64,000 nt of DNA from Medicago truncatula (taxonomy: Eukaryota; Streptophyta; Magnoliopsida; Fabales; Fabaceae): assembly GCF_003473485.1 (NCBI RefSeq), contig NC_053043.1:16273001-16337000 (forward strand). Reading direction: 5' to 3'. The notes below the pieces were generated by a model. That model made no database searches, had not been told where the DNA came from, and was given only the letters and a program-made list of their open reading frames with translations. Shown here in pieces: positions 43,912 to 54,523 of the stretch (its first letter is position 1; every line of letters starts with the position of its first letter). Both the position numbers and the translations under genes were made by a program.

Positions 43912-46900
43912 CTAAGATTGATTTGATTGAATATTTTCCCATATCCCTTCGCGATGATCATCACGAGTGGCATACACATCGTCCACTAAAGTTTCCTCCA
44001 TTGAAGTAGATTGTCGTTGTGTGAAAGGAGTCTCATAAGTATATAGCGTTGAATGCAGATTGTCATTGTTAGGTTCGTGACTGATTTTACCTTGGAGAAC
44101 CACTGACCACTTTTTGTTAGAAGGATCAGAAACATAAAACACTTGTTTTGCTTGAGATGCCATAATGAAAGGCTCGTTCGTATAAGCTATCTTACCAAGG
44201 TCCACCAATGTATAACCAAATTCATCTATTTTGACACCGTTGTTTATGTCAATCCATTTACATTTGAAAATAGGAACTTTAAGTGTAACGAAATCAATAT
44301 CCCACATTTCTTCAATGATCCCGTAGTAAGGTATTGATGCCATGATAGGATTTTTATCTTTTGAACTTGAGAAGTGCATAGACTCGGCTACAACCATAAC
44401 CCCACTATTTTGAACCGTACTCTTGTCATCCTTGGTCCTTGTATAGAATGTAAAATTATTCACGTTGTAGATGGTCCAACTTATGGCATCAGACTGAGGT
44501 TTTCGTGCTAGACATTTTAAATTTTCAGAACACGTATTGTCATTTGAAATAGTTTCTTTAAACCACTTCAAGAAAGTCTTGTTATGCTCTTTTAACACCC
44601 ATTTTTCATTCATTCGAGAATTTTTTTCCTTGACAATCCTTTTGTGAGTAGAAATGTAAGGTTGAACTTCATCAATATTATTCAAAATATACAAATGTGC
44701 TTGAAGTACTTCCACTGAGTCCAAACTCTTAAGTTTTAAACCTTGTATACCTCCACATCTTCCATCGTATTGAGGCTTGGGAATTCCTATCGCTTCCTCT
44801 TCTGGCATATAGTTAGTATTACAAAACTCAACAGCTTCTTCTGCGATGTATCTTTCAACAATAGATGCTTCGGGATGATGTTGATTCTTCACATACCCTT
44901 TTAAGATCTTCATGTATCGCTCAACTGGATACATCCACCTCAAATAAACAGGACCGCATAATCTAATCTCTCTCACTAGATGAACAATTAAGTGAACCAT
45001 GATATCAAAAAAAGACGGAGGAAAATACATCTCTAAATGGCATAAGATTATAGCAGCTTCATTTTCCAACTCCTCTAATTTTCGAAGATCAATTACTTTA
45101 CTGCATATAACATTGAAGAATATGCACAACCTAGTTAAGATAGCTCTGACCTTTTTAGGCAATATGCCACGAATAGCCACCGGTAGTAGTTGTTGCATCA
45201 ATACGTGACAATCATGAGACTTCGTGCCAATTAATTTTAAATCTTCCATTGAGACAAGACTATTGAAATTTGAAGAGTAACCTCGTGGAACTTTTAATGT
45301 ATGTAGACACTCACAAAAGCTTGTTTTCTCTTGTTTAGACAACGTATGACAAGCCGGAGGCAAATATGTCTTCTTATTATCTGCTGAATGCGGAGCTAAC
45401 TCTTGTCGTATGCCCATCTCAACCATGTCTAAACGAGCATTCACATTGTCCTTTGTTTTACCATGAATATTGAGAAGTGTTCCAATTACACTATCGCACA
45501 CATTTTTCTCCACATGCATCACATCGATACAATGTCTAACATCTAGACTGCTCCAGTAGGGAAGATCAAAGAACACAGACCTCTTCTTCCATATCTTTTT
45601 CTCAGTGGTTTTTTGTTTTTTTTTCTTTTCTTTCTTTCCAAATTTAACATTGATATCCTTCACTCGTTGATAAACTTGCTCTCCAGTTAGGGCTTGCGGA
45701 GCAGTTTCAAACTCTTGCTCTCCATTAAACGCTTTTCTCAACTTGCGATATGGGTGATTAGGTTTGAGAAATTTTCGATGCCCAAGATAAACAGTCTTTT
45801 TTCCATGTTTTAATTGTTTGAAGCATGTTTCTTCTTCACATATAGGGCAACCTTTATGTCCTTTAACACTATAACCACACAAGTTCCCATATGCAGGAAA
45901 GTCATTGATAGTGCAAAATAACATTGCACGCATCTTGAAATTCTGCCGAGAATAGCCATCAAACACATCAACACCTTCTTCCCAAAGCATTCTTAAGTCT
46001 TCAATCAAGGGACTTAGATACACATCTATATCATTTCCTGGCTGCTTTGGGCCCGATATCATCATAGATAACATCATGTATTTTCGTTTCATGCATATCG
46101 AAGGAGATAAATTGTAGATAACTAGGAGAACGGGCCATGAACTATGGTTACTACTTAAGTTTCCATATGGATTCATTCCATCTGTAGCAAGTCCAAGCCT
46201 AAGGTTTCTTGCCTCTTTACCGAAATCCGAATACAATTCATCAATTTTCTTCCATTGCAATGAATCAGCTGGATGACGAATTTTTCCATCATCTTCCCTA
46301 TCACATGCATGCCATCGAAGATTCCTTGCATCATTTTCATTAGCGAATAATCTTTTGAACCTTGGAATTATTGGAAGATACGATAACACCTTTGCAGGAG
46401 GACGCTTTAAGCTTTCATCATCATCACCATCCTTCACTTTGTAGCGTGATAGCCCACATGTAGGGCACTGCTTCTCATCCTCAAACTCGTTTCGGTACAA
46501 TATGCAGTCATTAGGACAAGCATGTATTTTCTTGTACTCCATACCCATCGGACATAATATCTTCTTTGCATCATAGTTACATTTCGGTAATGTGTTGCCT
46601 TTTGGGAGCATTTCGCACAACAGCTCAAGAAGTTCAGTGAAACTTTTATCTGTCCATCCATTTTTCGCCTTCAAGTTGAACAATCTCAACACTGCAGATA
46701 ACTGCGTGAAGTTCTTGCACCCTGGGTACAATATTAATTCATTGTTAGCGCGTAAATTGTTATGTGCATGTGCACGCTGAAAATCCTCCTGTCCAATATC
46801 GCAAATCATGTCCTCCATCTGATTGTCCATCTCAACGTCCATGTCATCTCTTTCCAAGACATCTGGGATGTTTGACGATTCACCATGCCATATCCAATTG

Positions 46901-47106
46901 GTATAAGTTTCGCAAACGCCCTCACAAATTAGATGATTCCGTAGTTCTTCAACTGAAAGTAATGGAAGTCTATTCCCACACTTAACACAAGGACAATGGA
47001 ACTTCCCGTTATTGTTAGGAAGGTTTTCACAATATTGTAAAAACTCTTCCACTCCTTTCTCATACTTTTCACTCAAACGATTAGCTTTCATCCAACTGCG
47101 ATCCAT
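43912..47106 (-). CDS. TNP2-type CACTA transposase
   Basis: A single uninterrupted frame of 1064 residues. The N-terminal transposase-associated domain (about 1-80) begins MDRSWMKANR and has a zinc-binding-like CPCVKC at 38-43. The Transposase_21 region (about 270-480) contains the DGMNPYGN motif and a C-x2-C-type segment (GCPICEEETC). DUF4218-like (about 630-750, with WMYPVERYMKILKGYVKN) and DUF4216-like (about 890-970) regions follow. This is the full domain set and length of plant CACTA transposases, which bind and cut the CACTA ends. No stop or frameshift is visible. The ATG is the first in frame and follows an AT-rich leader. Confidence 0.92.
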   Translation of the reverse strand: MDRSWMKANRLSEKYEKGVEEFLQYCENLPNNNGKFHCPCVKCGNRLPLLSVEELRNHLICEGVCETYTNWIWHGESSNIPDVLERDDMDVEMDNQMEDMICDIGQEDFQRAHAHNNLRANNELILYPGCKNFTQLSAVLRLFNLKAKNGWTDKSFTELLELLCEMLPKGNTLPKCNYDAKKILCPMGMEYKKIHACPNDCILYRNEFEDEKQCPTCGLSRYKVKDGDDDESLKRPPAKVLSYLPIIPRFKRLFANENDARNLRWHACDREDDGKIRHPADSLQWKKIDELYSDFGKEARNLRLGLATDGMNPYGNLSSNHSSWPVLLVIYNLSPSICMKRKYMMLSMMISGPKQPGNDIDVYLSPLIEDLRMLWEEGVDVFDGYSRQNFKMRAMLFCTINDFPAYGNLCGYSVKGHKGCPICEEETCFKQLKHGKKTVYLGHRKFLKPNHPYRKLRKAFNGEQEFETAPQALTGEQVYQRVKDINVKFGKKEKKKKQKTTEKKIWKKRSVFFDLPYWSSLDVRHCIDVMHVEKNVCDSVIGTLLNIHGKTKDNVNARLDMVEMGIRQELAPHSADNKKTYLPPACHTLSKQEKTSFCECLHTLKVPRGYSSNFNSLVSMEDLKLIGTKSHDCHVLMQQLLPVAIRGILPKKVRAILTRLCIFFNVICSKVIDLRKLEELENEAAIILCHLEMYFPPSFFDIMVHLIVHLVREIRLCGPVYLRWMYPVERYMKILKGYVKNQHHPEASIVERYIAEEAVEFCNTNYMPEEEAIGIPKPQYDGRCGGIQGLKLKSLDSVEVLQAHLYILNNIDEVQPYISTHKRIVKEKNSRMNEKWVLKEHNKTFLKWFKETISNDNTCSENLKCLARKPQSDAISWTIYNVNNFTFYTRTKDDKSTVQNSGVMVVAESMHFSSSKDKNPIMASIPYYGIIEEMWDIDFVTLKVPIFKCKWIDINNGVKIDEFGYTLVDLGKIAYTNEPFIMASQAKQVFYVSDPSNKKWSVVLQGKISHEPNNDNLHSTLYTYETPFTQRQSTSMEETLVDDVYATRDDHREGIWENIQSNQS

Positions 47107-48482
47107 ATATTGTTTCTGAAAAAACCTCCTTGAAGGAAGTGAGTAGAAGTCTGTCAGTTTAGAAGGTGTGAACCTTCGTTATGTAAGTCACTTAGTATGT
47201 GACTTACACCTAGGCAGAGATTAGTCTAGTTATCAGTCCAAAAGACTGAAGCTAGTGGAAAGACTATGTGTAGCCAATGGGGTGCCAAAGGTCCTAATTA
47301 CGTGCCTTCAAAACAAAAAAAAAGTGAGTGAATATTTTTGGAGGCCTAAAGTAATAACTTCAGCATATGCTTTCTCATAGGAACTGAATGATTCTAGAAG
47401 ATAAGTTCACACATCTCATATATGCCTAAAGTTTTCTTTTTAAAGTCCATGACTATATCTAATAAGTCTGTTAAATTAAATTAAATTTTTTGTTTTACAG
47501 CTCACATAATTATACTTTGTTAATGATTGAAAGAAAATTGAAAGTTCAATATGTCCATATATTTGTTTTTCTTCTAAAAGATTAAATGCCTAATTGAAGA
47601 CATTGTTTCTAAAACCTTTGCTTTTAGAAAATGACGCCCCACATACATATATTTTTGCTTATAGTTTGTATTAAAAATAAATAATATCTTTAGCCTCTAA
47701 TAAATAAATAATACCTTTTTGACTACATAGGCTTAAATTACAACAATTTGACTCGGTTAATTAATCTTGTTTGAATGAAGATGAATGGTGAATAATAAAA
47801 AAGAAGTATGCACAAGAATGTTGCACTTGGCATAATCTTCATTCTAGTACATTTACTTATGTTTCTTTTGTATATGTTGAACATATTTCAGTTGAAACAC
47901 ATTGGGTAATATCTACATTTACCGTTCCCTTTCCCTACTAGAAAAATGAAATCTGTTTATAGAGATTCTTACTACTATAAGGACCTTCAATTTTTTTTAT
48001 GGACACCTCTCATACCATCTTATTTTGGTTTTATCCTTTTTTTTTTCTTTTCAGCTGCAGCCACTGAATTGTGTATGTCAATTTAGATCTTTGTAAATCA
48101 ATTTAGATTTTTGAACATATCAAAAGAAACTGGTTCCTACCTTAGTTTTAGTTGTAATTTGGACATATTATGATTTTTGAATTTCTCTGATTTTGTGCAA
48201 TTTTGTTAGCACAAAAGTATCATACAATAGTTCTATGTATAGCTAAGATGACAAAAAATAAATATCAAGGTATTAATAGTATGTAGGGTGGTTAGAGTTT
48301 CATAATTTAAGATTTTTGTGCAAGTGCATTCAACCTTCAGATTATAGACCAGACACAAGATCATTGATAAGGTGGATCCAAGCACTTCCTAGCTATGTTA
48401 TACACTCTGATACATTTATGTAACACCATTTTATCCATTATGTCTCTAGCTTCTAACAATATTGACGATGTCCTATACTAGT
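47107..48482. other. Promoter and leader region of the CACTA transposase gene
   Basis: No coding domain. It lies upstream of the - strand TNP2 gene and has no recognisable nested element. Confidence 0.5.
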
Positions 48483-48711
48483 CACAACTATTTTCATGAC
48501 TATTCAAATGAGTTCCAAATCATAAGGCTTAAATCAAAACAGAACAAGATAAATGAATTTTTCACCTTTCCTACCATATGTTCACTCATTCAACTCAAAA
48601 TTATCAAAGTTTTTTAGCAATTTATACACACAACTATTTTCATGACTATTCAAATGAGTTCCAAATCATAAGACTTAAATCAAAACAGAACAAGATAAAG
48701 GAAATTTTCAC
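48483..48711. repeat. Direct repeat 1 in the CACTA element
   Basis: About 83 bp beginning CACAACTATTTTCATGACTA occurs at 48483-48565 and 48629-48711 with few differences. Confidence 0.88.
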
Positions 48712-48838
48712 TAATCAATTGAGGTTTATATATTGTAGTCTCTAAGTTGAAGAAAGTCAATTAATTTAGTATCAATTACTAGCAGGGAGTCAAATACTAG
48801 CAGAATTCGAATAAAATGCCCTAATGCTATGAGCACTT

Positions 48839-49062
48839 AATTAAACATTGTATCCAAACAGGGCTTAACACAATTCCCTAACAAAGCCACCACTTAAGCT
48901 AAAACTAAGTAGCGAGTACTTAGAGTTTAAAATCTAAAAAAGGGGTTTCAAATTAAACATTGTGTCCAAACAGGGCTTAACACAATTCCCTAACAAAGCC
49001 ACCACTTAAGCTAAAACTAACTAGTGAGTACTTAGAGTTTAAAATCTAAAAAAGGGGTTTCA
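48839..49062. repeat. Direct repeat 2 in the CACTA element: 112-bp tandem pair
   Basis: Units 48839-48950 and 48951-49062 lie head to tail, start AATTAAACATTG and are nearly identical. Confidence 0.92.
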
Positions 49063-49284
49063 AATCTCGATCAATCAAACAAAACAACAAAACCCATTGG
49101 AGGAAACTTTGGGTTAGACAAATAATCAAACACTTAATGGTCAATATGGAAATCACACGAAATCAAATTAATCACTGTCACCACTACTATCATAGAAAAA
49201 TTCCAATGATAATTACGAGAATCATTCTAATAATCAAGTGGATTAAATTAAATACCTAACAGTTGAGGTGAATCTGGAACAATG

Positions 49285-49519
49285 ATCGATCGTGATGAAA
49301 AGGACGATGTTGCTGTTGTTGCTGCGATGAACCTCACAGTACGAAGTAGACTGAAGCGAGACGAACTTCTTTTTAAGAAAAAAATGTTTATTTTTTGTTA
49401 ATCGATCGCGATGAAAAGGACAATGGTGTTGTTGTTGCTGCGATGAATCTCAATCTCACAGTACTAAGTAGACTGAAGCAAGAGAAACTTCTTTTGAAGA
49501 AAAAAATGTCTGTTTTTTT
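49285..49519. repeat. Direct repeat 3 in the CACTA element
   Basis: A unit of about 115 bp starting ATCGATCGTGATGAAAAGGA repeats at about 49402 with substitutions and a short insertion (AATCTC). Confidence 0.88.
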
Positions 49520-49729
49520 TTGTTGAGACATAAAAAAAATTGTTTTTTTTTTGTTACGGAAAAAAGGTCATATAACTATTTTTTTGTCAAACATATAACT
49601 ATTAATTAATTTCTTTATTAAAAACAACTATTAATTTAATTAATAAATTTAATTAGTTTATTTATTTAATTAATAAATAAATAAAAATAGTGAAAGTTGA
49701 TGATTCACCTAGAAATAGAGAGAAAAATC

Positions 49730-49950
49730 CTTAGGTCGGGTGTTGAAGCGACCGACTTAAGAAAAAGACTTCTTAAGTCAATTGGTCAGCCTAGTGACTT
49801 AAGGAATTTATTAAAAAAAATTTTTTTCATTATTCTATCAATCGTAAGTCGGGTAATCTTATAACCGACTTAAGGAAGTTTAAAATAATTACGAAACTGC
49901 CACCGCATCAATTCTTAAGACGGGTGGCAGAACGAACCGACTTAAGCACG
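49730..49950. repeat. Right subterminal repeats of the CACTA element
   Basis: TAGGTCGGGTG, CGACTTAAG, TAAGTCGGG and CCGACTTAAG motifs occur in both orientations, mirroring the left end. Confidence 0.8.
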
Positions 49951-50218
49951 AATCTATAAAGTATATTTTGTACTAGTGAGAGCAGAGACTGATGGATGAA
50001 ATTTTTTGGAGAGACCAAAAAGCCTAAGGAATATTTTAGGGAGACTAAAATCAAATGTTGATATATTTAAGAGGACTATTTACTTATTTAACCCTAGAAA
50101 TTATATATTGAAAATTGTGTTAATTTATTGCTCAAATTGTAAAATATTAATATTTATAAATTCTTACCATTAATGGAATGTTTAACATATACCCTAAGCA
50201 CATAAGTTAGCATGACCC

Positions 50219-50869
50219 TAAATGATATGTATTCCTATGTTAAATGTATTCTTACGATTTTATTCACCTTAAAACACATCGTTTTATTACAAATGAAATT
50301 CTGAAATGAATAAGAAATAATGATGATGATAATTGTTTAAAACAAATATAAGACTTTACTTGAAGATGGTAAGGATACTCACAATGGTGGTGGAGCACTT
50401 AGTTGGTGGTTCACCCTAGACATCACCTAAGAATAATAATGTTAATAAAATTATTTTTCTTCTTCTTTTTTTTCCCTTTAAAAAAAAGTTCAATATATAT
50501 TTATCAGTCAAAAGGCTCTCCTCGGCACAAAAAGTGCACGAGAATAACTTTGAGAATCAAATGTATATTACAATACTCGAGAAAGACCAACACGAAAAAA
50601 GCTACACCTGATAGATTATCCCATATATAGTAAACTAGTAAAGGGTTAACCAACCAATGGTTAATATCAATAAGGCCAGGATTTTTTGCCTTCGTCCACC
50701 AAAATGTTAGTAACTTTATTCTATCAAATATTTTGGCCATAGTCTATTCTTTTTGCCGATAACAACGTTAATTGCTCTCACGCCAAATCACTCAAATTGT
50801 AGCTAATAAAAAAATATATGCATCGAAGACCTTATTTTCTTAGAATATCTACACAAAGAGGTAAAATGC
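50219..50869. other. Intergenic DNA
   Basis: AT-rich with no recognisable gene. Confidence 0.5.
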
Positions 50870-51508
50870 AAAGCATTTTCAGAAAATGAATGGGATTCGT
50901 TTGAGTAGCATCGTGTACCTTTCCCATGCATCGTACAAACTTTCTCTGCTTTCTTGCTGAAAACTAGAAATTTATTGTTGGGAAAATTGACTGAGAAACA
51001 TCCTCTTCATTTGGTCCCAAGTAGCTATGGAGCCACCTCGAAGTTCGTTGACCCAATCATTCGCTCGTCCACTTAGAGAGTAGACAAACAAACCAAGACT
51101 TTTGTCGGACTCTAAAACTCTAGCTAGGTTGATAATGCTACATACTCGAGTACTTCTAAGAAGTGTGACATATGAGCATTACGGTCTTCTGAATCCTTAC
51201 TTGACAATTGGTTCTCCCTCATAGAGACGAGAACAATGGTTTTGATGTCAGAGAGACGGGGTTCGCCAGTTGGAACCCCTAGGCAACTTCATCGAGGTTC
51301 TCGGGTCTCCCGTAATCTCCATGTGTGATGTATTCCACGTATCCCATCTCTTCGTCGTATGAGAAATCACTTAACTCAGGTAGTGAAACAATTGTTTCTA
51401 TTTGTACTTCTCTTGCTTCACGAATACATTTCAAGATTGCTCTTTCGATTTTATCGATGTTGGAATTGAATAGAAATATATTAGAATGCATGGTGCCTGG
51501 TGCAATGC
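50870..51508 (-). pseudogene. Athila-like gypsy gag fragment
   Basis: On the - strand the text reads GDYGRPENLDEV, then DIKTIVLVSMRENQL, AHMSHFLEVLEY, LFVYSLSGRANDWVNEL and ATWDQMKRMFLSQFSQQ, the retrotransposon gag pattern of Athila-type elements. Several in-frame stops break it. It replaces the rest of the NBS-LRR remnant that precedes it on this strand. Confidence 0.8.
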
Positions 51509-52240
51509 ACATGAGTGCATTACACAACTGAATTAGTTTATTTTTTGGCATCTCAAATTGTTCGAGAAATTGGCTCAAACAGAGAAAACACGGTTTTAGT
51601 TTGTAAGGCAAGTCGTGATAACTTAAGTCATATACCTCAGTTAATCTCGATTGTCTCTCAATTTCCTCTCCTCTTATTAGGTATGACGTTAGTGGTGGAG
51701 CCCTTCATGTGGCTCACGTGGAAAAATAAAAAAAATCAACGATTATAAGTCTATTTTGCGAGATTTTATGCAATTTTGTGTTGGTTTTATGTTTTGGTTG
51801 ATCCAAATTCCTGCAGAGTGGTGTAGTGGCCCACCCGAAAATTTAAATAATTCAATTATAGGTCTATTTTGCGAGATTTTATACAATTTTATGTCGGTTT
51901 TAGGTTTCGGTTGATCCAAATTCCCGCAAATTGGTGTAGTAGCCCACCCGAAAAATTTAAATAATTCAATTAAAGGTCTAATTTGCAAGACTTTAAACAA
52001 TTTTTCAATAGTTAATTTTAATGGCCCACTCTGACATTTTTTTCTGGCTCCGCCACTGTATGACGTTGTATGACGTTATATGATTGTGTATTATTTCCCA
52101 CTCACCGAGTGTTTCCTTTGTAGCCAAAAGCCCTCGAAGTACCATGATAGCCAAAGGTAGACCAACACATTTTTCAACCATATCTTTTCCCAATCTTTCA
52201 AACTCCTTGCAAATACTTAGTTCTGCAAAAGGTATATATA
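51509..52240 (-). pseudogene. NBS-LRR resistance-gene remnant, split by a hAT element
   Basis: On the - strand an NB-ARC end, FERLGKDMVEKCVGLPLAI followed by VLRGLLATKETLGEWE, runs up to about 52068. After the 369-bp hAT insertion the match resumes with LTEVYDLSYHDLPYKLKPCF and LSQFLEQFEMPKNKLIQL, the usual sequence after GLPLA in CC-type NBS-LRR proteins. The frame then fuses to gag sequence. The P-loop, most of the NB domain and the LRRs are absent, so it is a dead fragment of an immune receptor. Confidence 0.82.
51690..52058. mobile_element. Non-autonomous hAT element with internal tandem repeats
   Basis: The ends are TAGTGGTGGAGCC and GGCTCCGCCACTG, and the 8-bp duplication TATGACGT flanks it (51682-51689 and 52059-52066), as expected for hAT elements. 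Inside, a unit of about 115 bp with TCTATTTTGCGAGATTTTAT and GTAGTGGCCCACCCGAAAA-like words is repeated a little over twice. Confidence 0.85.
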
Positions 52241-52259
52241 TGATAATAATCAAGTGAAA

Positions 52260-53145
52260 CTATTAATAGTACTATAAATAAGCATGCATGAACTATTCCT
52301 TGAGGAATTTGCGGAAATATAAACAAGAGGTTTTGAAAATTTAAGTGATACTTTGGATTCTTTATGCAAATGCAGGGGAGCACAATCCTTCTTCTCTCAT
52401 TTAATAATCAATATATAAATGAAACCCAATTTAGTTAAGGAAGACTAGGTATTTCATGTAAGTGTAACATGTATTAAACTTATTACACAAGTTCCTTGTT
52501 CTCAAAACATGGTTATCCTATAAGAACAACTACTGCTACCGTTTTAATAAAAAGAGAGAATCTCTACTCATATTAACATAGCATGTAATGCCTTGTTAAA
52601 AAAAAAACATAGCTTGTAATGCATGAACTAGTATATACCCCAATTTCAGGCACATTTGACAAAGCGGAGTGTTGCTTTTCCTACACATACGGGCACATTT
52701 GAGAGCCCCTCATGCTGTAATATTTGAGATGAATTTTCTACATCTGGTATTGTCTTCAAAAAAAATCTAAGAAACATTAATCTTCGTTCTTTAAATCCCT
52801 AAGAAGCAAATGACTTTCATAGAACAATTCGAAAACATTATCAATTTGAGGAAAAAATTTCAAATCTAAATCAAAGCTTCTCAAGGATGATTTTGATGAG
52901 TTGGTAATCCTCAAACAACGGCTCTCTCATATATGTCCTATATAAGTACCTGAGCAGTTTGAAGAAATTAAGAGATTACATATCTTTTACAAGTGTCAAA
53001 ACTCTATCAAATTTAAAATTGCTCAAACACTTTGAAAATTCTTACAAACATAATATCTTAAAATTTCTTAGTGTCAGAAGTTTCTTAAGCTTAAAGTTAG
53101 TTTACTACTCTTTTGTAAACTCTTATTGTATATGTCCTCTTGTGT
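52260..53145. other. No recognisable feature
   Basis: Given the nearby remnant I looked for more NBS-LRR sequence, but no frame on either strand gives a convincing match. Confidence 0.45.
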
Positions 53146-53460
53146 GAGGCAAAGGAAGTATGTGACTTGTGTACTGTAGAACCTGTAATCTTGTGTGATT
53201 ATAGTGAAAAATCCCTTAGAAGTACAAAGGGTCTGGACTAACATCAGATTATGGAGTGAACCATGATAAATTTGTTTGTGTTGTCTCTATATCTTACGTT
53301 GATCACTTTCTGACTGTCTTTCTCTTTTAATTAAACTCCTAAAAGATTTTCAGAAAAAACCAACATAATCTTCTTGTATTTTTCTCACCTTCAAACTCCT
53401 CTAAATAACTTATTTGTTTGCAAATTAAATGGAAAGAAAATAACTAAAACATAGCCTAAA
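53146..53460 (+). mobile_element. Fragment of copia-type LTR-like repeat
   Basis: It has CTTGTGTGATTATAGTGAAA, GTCTGGACTA and a GTGAACCATGATAAATTTG phrase. It is related to the ends of the repeats at 9272 and 54524. Confidence 0.5.
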
Positions 53461-53514
53461 ATAGCATATGATGCTCCGACATCACCAACCTAGAAGTAAT
53501 GGAGGCATGCTAAT

Positions 53515-53815
53515 GGTCGTTTTACAAGTTTTTGGAAGGAAAAATGGGTTGGAAACTCCCCCCATTTGTGAGGCATTCCCTCTCATTTTCTCTCTTTCTA
53601 CTAAATAAGAGGCTCCAGTGGGGAGCCTTTTGGTCTTAACAGAGGTTGGGGGGGGGGGGGGGGGGGGGGGGGGGGATTGTCGTTTGTTTAGGGGAGATTA
53701 CCTTTCAAATGGGAAGAGGACTTACTTAATGAGTGGTTTGTCACTCTTCAAGGGTTTAGAGGAGGGGTGGATGAGGATGCTTGGCGGTGGATTCTAGATA
53801 AGAATTGTGTTTTTT
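53515..53815 (+). pseudogene. L1-type LINE fragment interrupted by a G run
   Basis: Translations include FWKEKWVGNSP before the G run and FKWEEDLLNEWFVTLQGF, then DEDAWRWILDKN after it, matching the region between RT and the zinc-binding domain of plant L1 elements. Stops and the G run break the frame. Confidence 0.65.
53648..53675 (+). repeat. Run of 28 G
   Basis: Twenty-eight consecutive guanines within the LINE fragment. The run could be a real mutation or a sequencing or assembly artefact. Confidence 0.9.
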
Positions 53816-54059
53816 TCTTCTTCAATTAGATGGTCTAATAAGGTGTTATACGAGGGTTTTCTTCTTGATGGTGAGCCAATAGGTTGCAAGAGGGTTTTTT
53901 GAATACCTTAGGAAGAGTCTTGCGCCTTCAACGCACCCATTTTTCACACCCCAACTCACCCAAATCATAGAGCCAAAAATCTCCAAAGGGTAGCCTAAAT
54001 CACAGACTACGAAAAGATAAATTTTTAGAGCTTGACAAACGTCCCCCTCTTCCACGGGT

Positions 54060-54500
54060 CGTACTCATGAAACTTTCTATCAAGCTACAATCTGGCTCCC
54101 TCAGCTTATAGCTTTGGGAGTAACTGTTTCGGACTGGGACAAGGCCTAATCCAAGTTAGGACCCAAGTTAAATTGAGACGTAATAAAGAGGAAACCCATA
54201 TCATGGACACACCCTTTATACCACAAGATAGCAATCTGGACCAATGATCTAGACCATGCATTTCGAATCCAATGCTGGAAACAGTCTCATATCATTACAA
54301 GTTACTTTTAAGGACACCTATACAAGTGAGGGCTTGACAGCCAAAATCTCTACTAATAATTCCGTATAAATATATACTAATGCACAATATTGAGTCAGGT
54401 ATCTCGCACTTTCCTCATATATTTACCTCACTCTTCTTGAACCCTCGTTGACTTGAGCGCCAGATCACGTGTAGGTACACCACCCCCTCTGATGTAGAAG
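54060..54500 (+). mobile_element. Probable gypsy LTR fragment
   Basis: It ends with ACTTGAGCGCCAGATCACGT and GTAGGTACACCACCCC, a phrase typical of plant Ty3 LTR ends. There is a TATA-like GTATAAATATA near 54365. The full LTR limits are not visible. Confidence 0.5.
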
Positions 54501-54523
54501 AACTTATAGTGGAACGTGGTGGA

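Larger units (their letters stand above)
38880..49978 (-). mobile_element. Apparently complete CACTA (En/Spm) transposon
   Basis: The 11,099-bp element starts CACTAGTACAAAA and ends TTTTGTACTAGTG. It has the 3-bp TSD AGA at 38877-38879 and 49979-49981. Subterminal AAGTCGG/CCGACTTAA motifs lie at both ends. Two - strand genes lie inside: a TNP2-type transposase and a PttA-Ulp1 gene. Both are open, so the element may encode everything needed for movement. Confidence 0.93.
38666..50218. mobile_element. Old foldback element that hosts the CACTA insertion
   Basis: Sequence just left of the CACTA element (38666-38879) and just right of it (49979-50218) are inverted copies of each other, sharing ATGCTAACTT, AAATATATCAACATTTGA and TTTCATCCAT. 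The CACTA element therefore landed close to the centre of a pre-existing foldback repeat of roughly 450 bp. I found no clear TSD for the outer element. Confidence 0.65.

Noticed and set aside
52800-53150. LRR region of the NBS-LRR remnant
   Set aside because: Frames are short, on the other strand, and lack the LxxLxL pattern.
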